A stretch of DNA of 37,462 nucleotides from an uncultured Acidimicrobiaceae bacterium (GTDB lineage: Bacteria; Actinomycetota; Acidimicrobiia; Acidimicrobiales; Ilumatobacteraceae): the NCBI GenBank assembly GCA_903904615.1, contig CAIVDG010000382.1:1-37462 (forward strand), in the 5' to 3' direction. Positions 37,389-37,462 of the stretch are shown here, in pieces. The notes beneath the pieces were generated by a model, which saw nothing but the letters and a program-made list of their open reading frames with translations, was not told the DNA's origin and ran no database searches. Both the position numbers and the translations under genes were made by a program. Within the stretch, counting starts at the first letter, position 1; each line of letters begins with the position of its first letter.

Positions 37389-37462
37389 ATGCCCACCCTG
37401 GTCCCAACACCGAAAATCTGGATGAACGGCACTCTTGTCGACTGGGAGAAGGCACAAGTACA
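37389..37462 (+). CDS. ilvE: Branched-chain amino acid aminotransferase, 5' end only
   Basis: Only 24 codons are visible before the window ends. The protein begins MPTLVPTPKIWMNGTLVDWE, and the IWMNGxLVxWxxAxV pattern is typical of the N-terminus of branched-chain aminotransferase. It transfers amino groups to and from leucine, isoleucine and valine. GAGGAG lies before ATG 37389, 31 bases after leuB, so it is probably co-transcribed with leuB and completes the leucine pathway. Confidence 0.85.
   Translation, partial: MPTLVPTPKIWMNGTLVDWEKAQV

Overview
The window reads as a compact actinobacterial chromosome segment of moderate GC. The likeliest source is an aquatic member of the class Acidimicrobiia (Ilumatobacter-like). 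The assignment rests on the gene families: a PASTA-domain kinase-like protein, an actinobacterial-type short LeuB, an NdgR/LtbR-type IclR regulator next to leuCD, nadA-nadB-nadC, an AarF-type kinase, and two secreted proteins of a style common in this group. Genes are tightly packed: convergent neighbours are 2 to 15 bases apart or overlap, and many starts overlap the preceding stop. No rRNA, tRNA, CRISPR array, insertion sequence or prophage was seen.

Layout. 1-7.0 kb: a truncated membrane protein, a divergent PASTA pseudokinase, an SDR dehydrogenase, an MFS exporter, an SCP2-like protein and serA. 7.0-11.6 kb (minus): a small ORF and homospermidine synthase, then leuA with a leucine-rich leader peptide and attenuator, a ferredoxin and pyrF. 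11.9-21.0 kb: an accessory catabolic block in three arms. These are an LLM flavin monooxygenase with a four-domain rhodanese (plus), an AMP-dependent acyl-CoA ligase with an amidohydrolase and a TetR regulator (minus), and two hotdog proteins with an amidase (plus). 21.1-24.2 kb: a DEAD-box helicase and a secreted protein. 24.2-26.9 kb: leuCD divergent from an IclR regulator across one palindromic operator. 26.9-31.0 kb: a hypothetical protein, then nadA-nadB-nadC. 31.0-36.3 kb (minus): a secreted zinc metalloprotease, an AarF-like kinase, an alpha/beta hydrolase and greA. 36.4 kb to the end: leuB and the start of ilvE.

How the genes fit together. Leucine synthesis is spread over four transcription units with at least two modes of control: ribosome-mediated attenuation for leuA and an IclR-type repressor site for leuCD. 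De novo NAD synthesis is one complete three-gene operon. The 11.9-21.0 kb block has the enzymes expected for oxidising, hydrolysing, CoA-activating and hydrating a nitrogen- and possibly sulfur-containing small molecule. Its substrate cannot be read from sequence and it is the best candidate here for an undescribed pathway.

Other points of interest are two genes (homospermidine synthase and the alpha/beta hydrolase) with no ATG/GTG/TTG ahead of their conserved N-termini, where a CTG abuts or overlaps the upstream stop codon; a PASTA protein whose kinase domain has lost its catalytic residues; and an apparent one-base frameshift in a G run at the start of the amidase.
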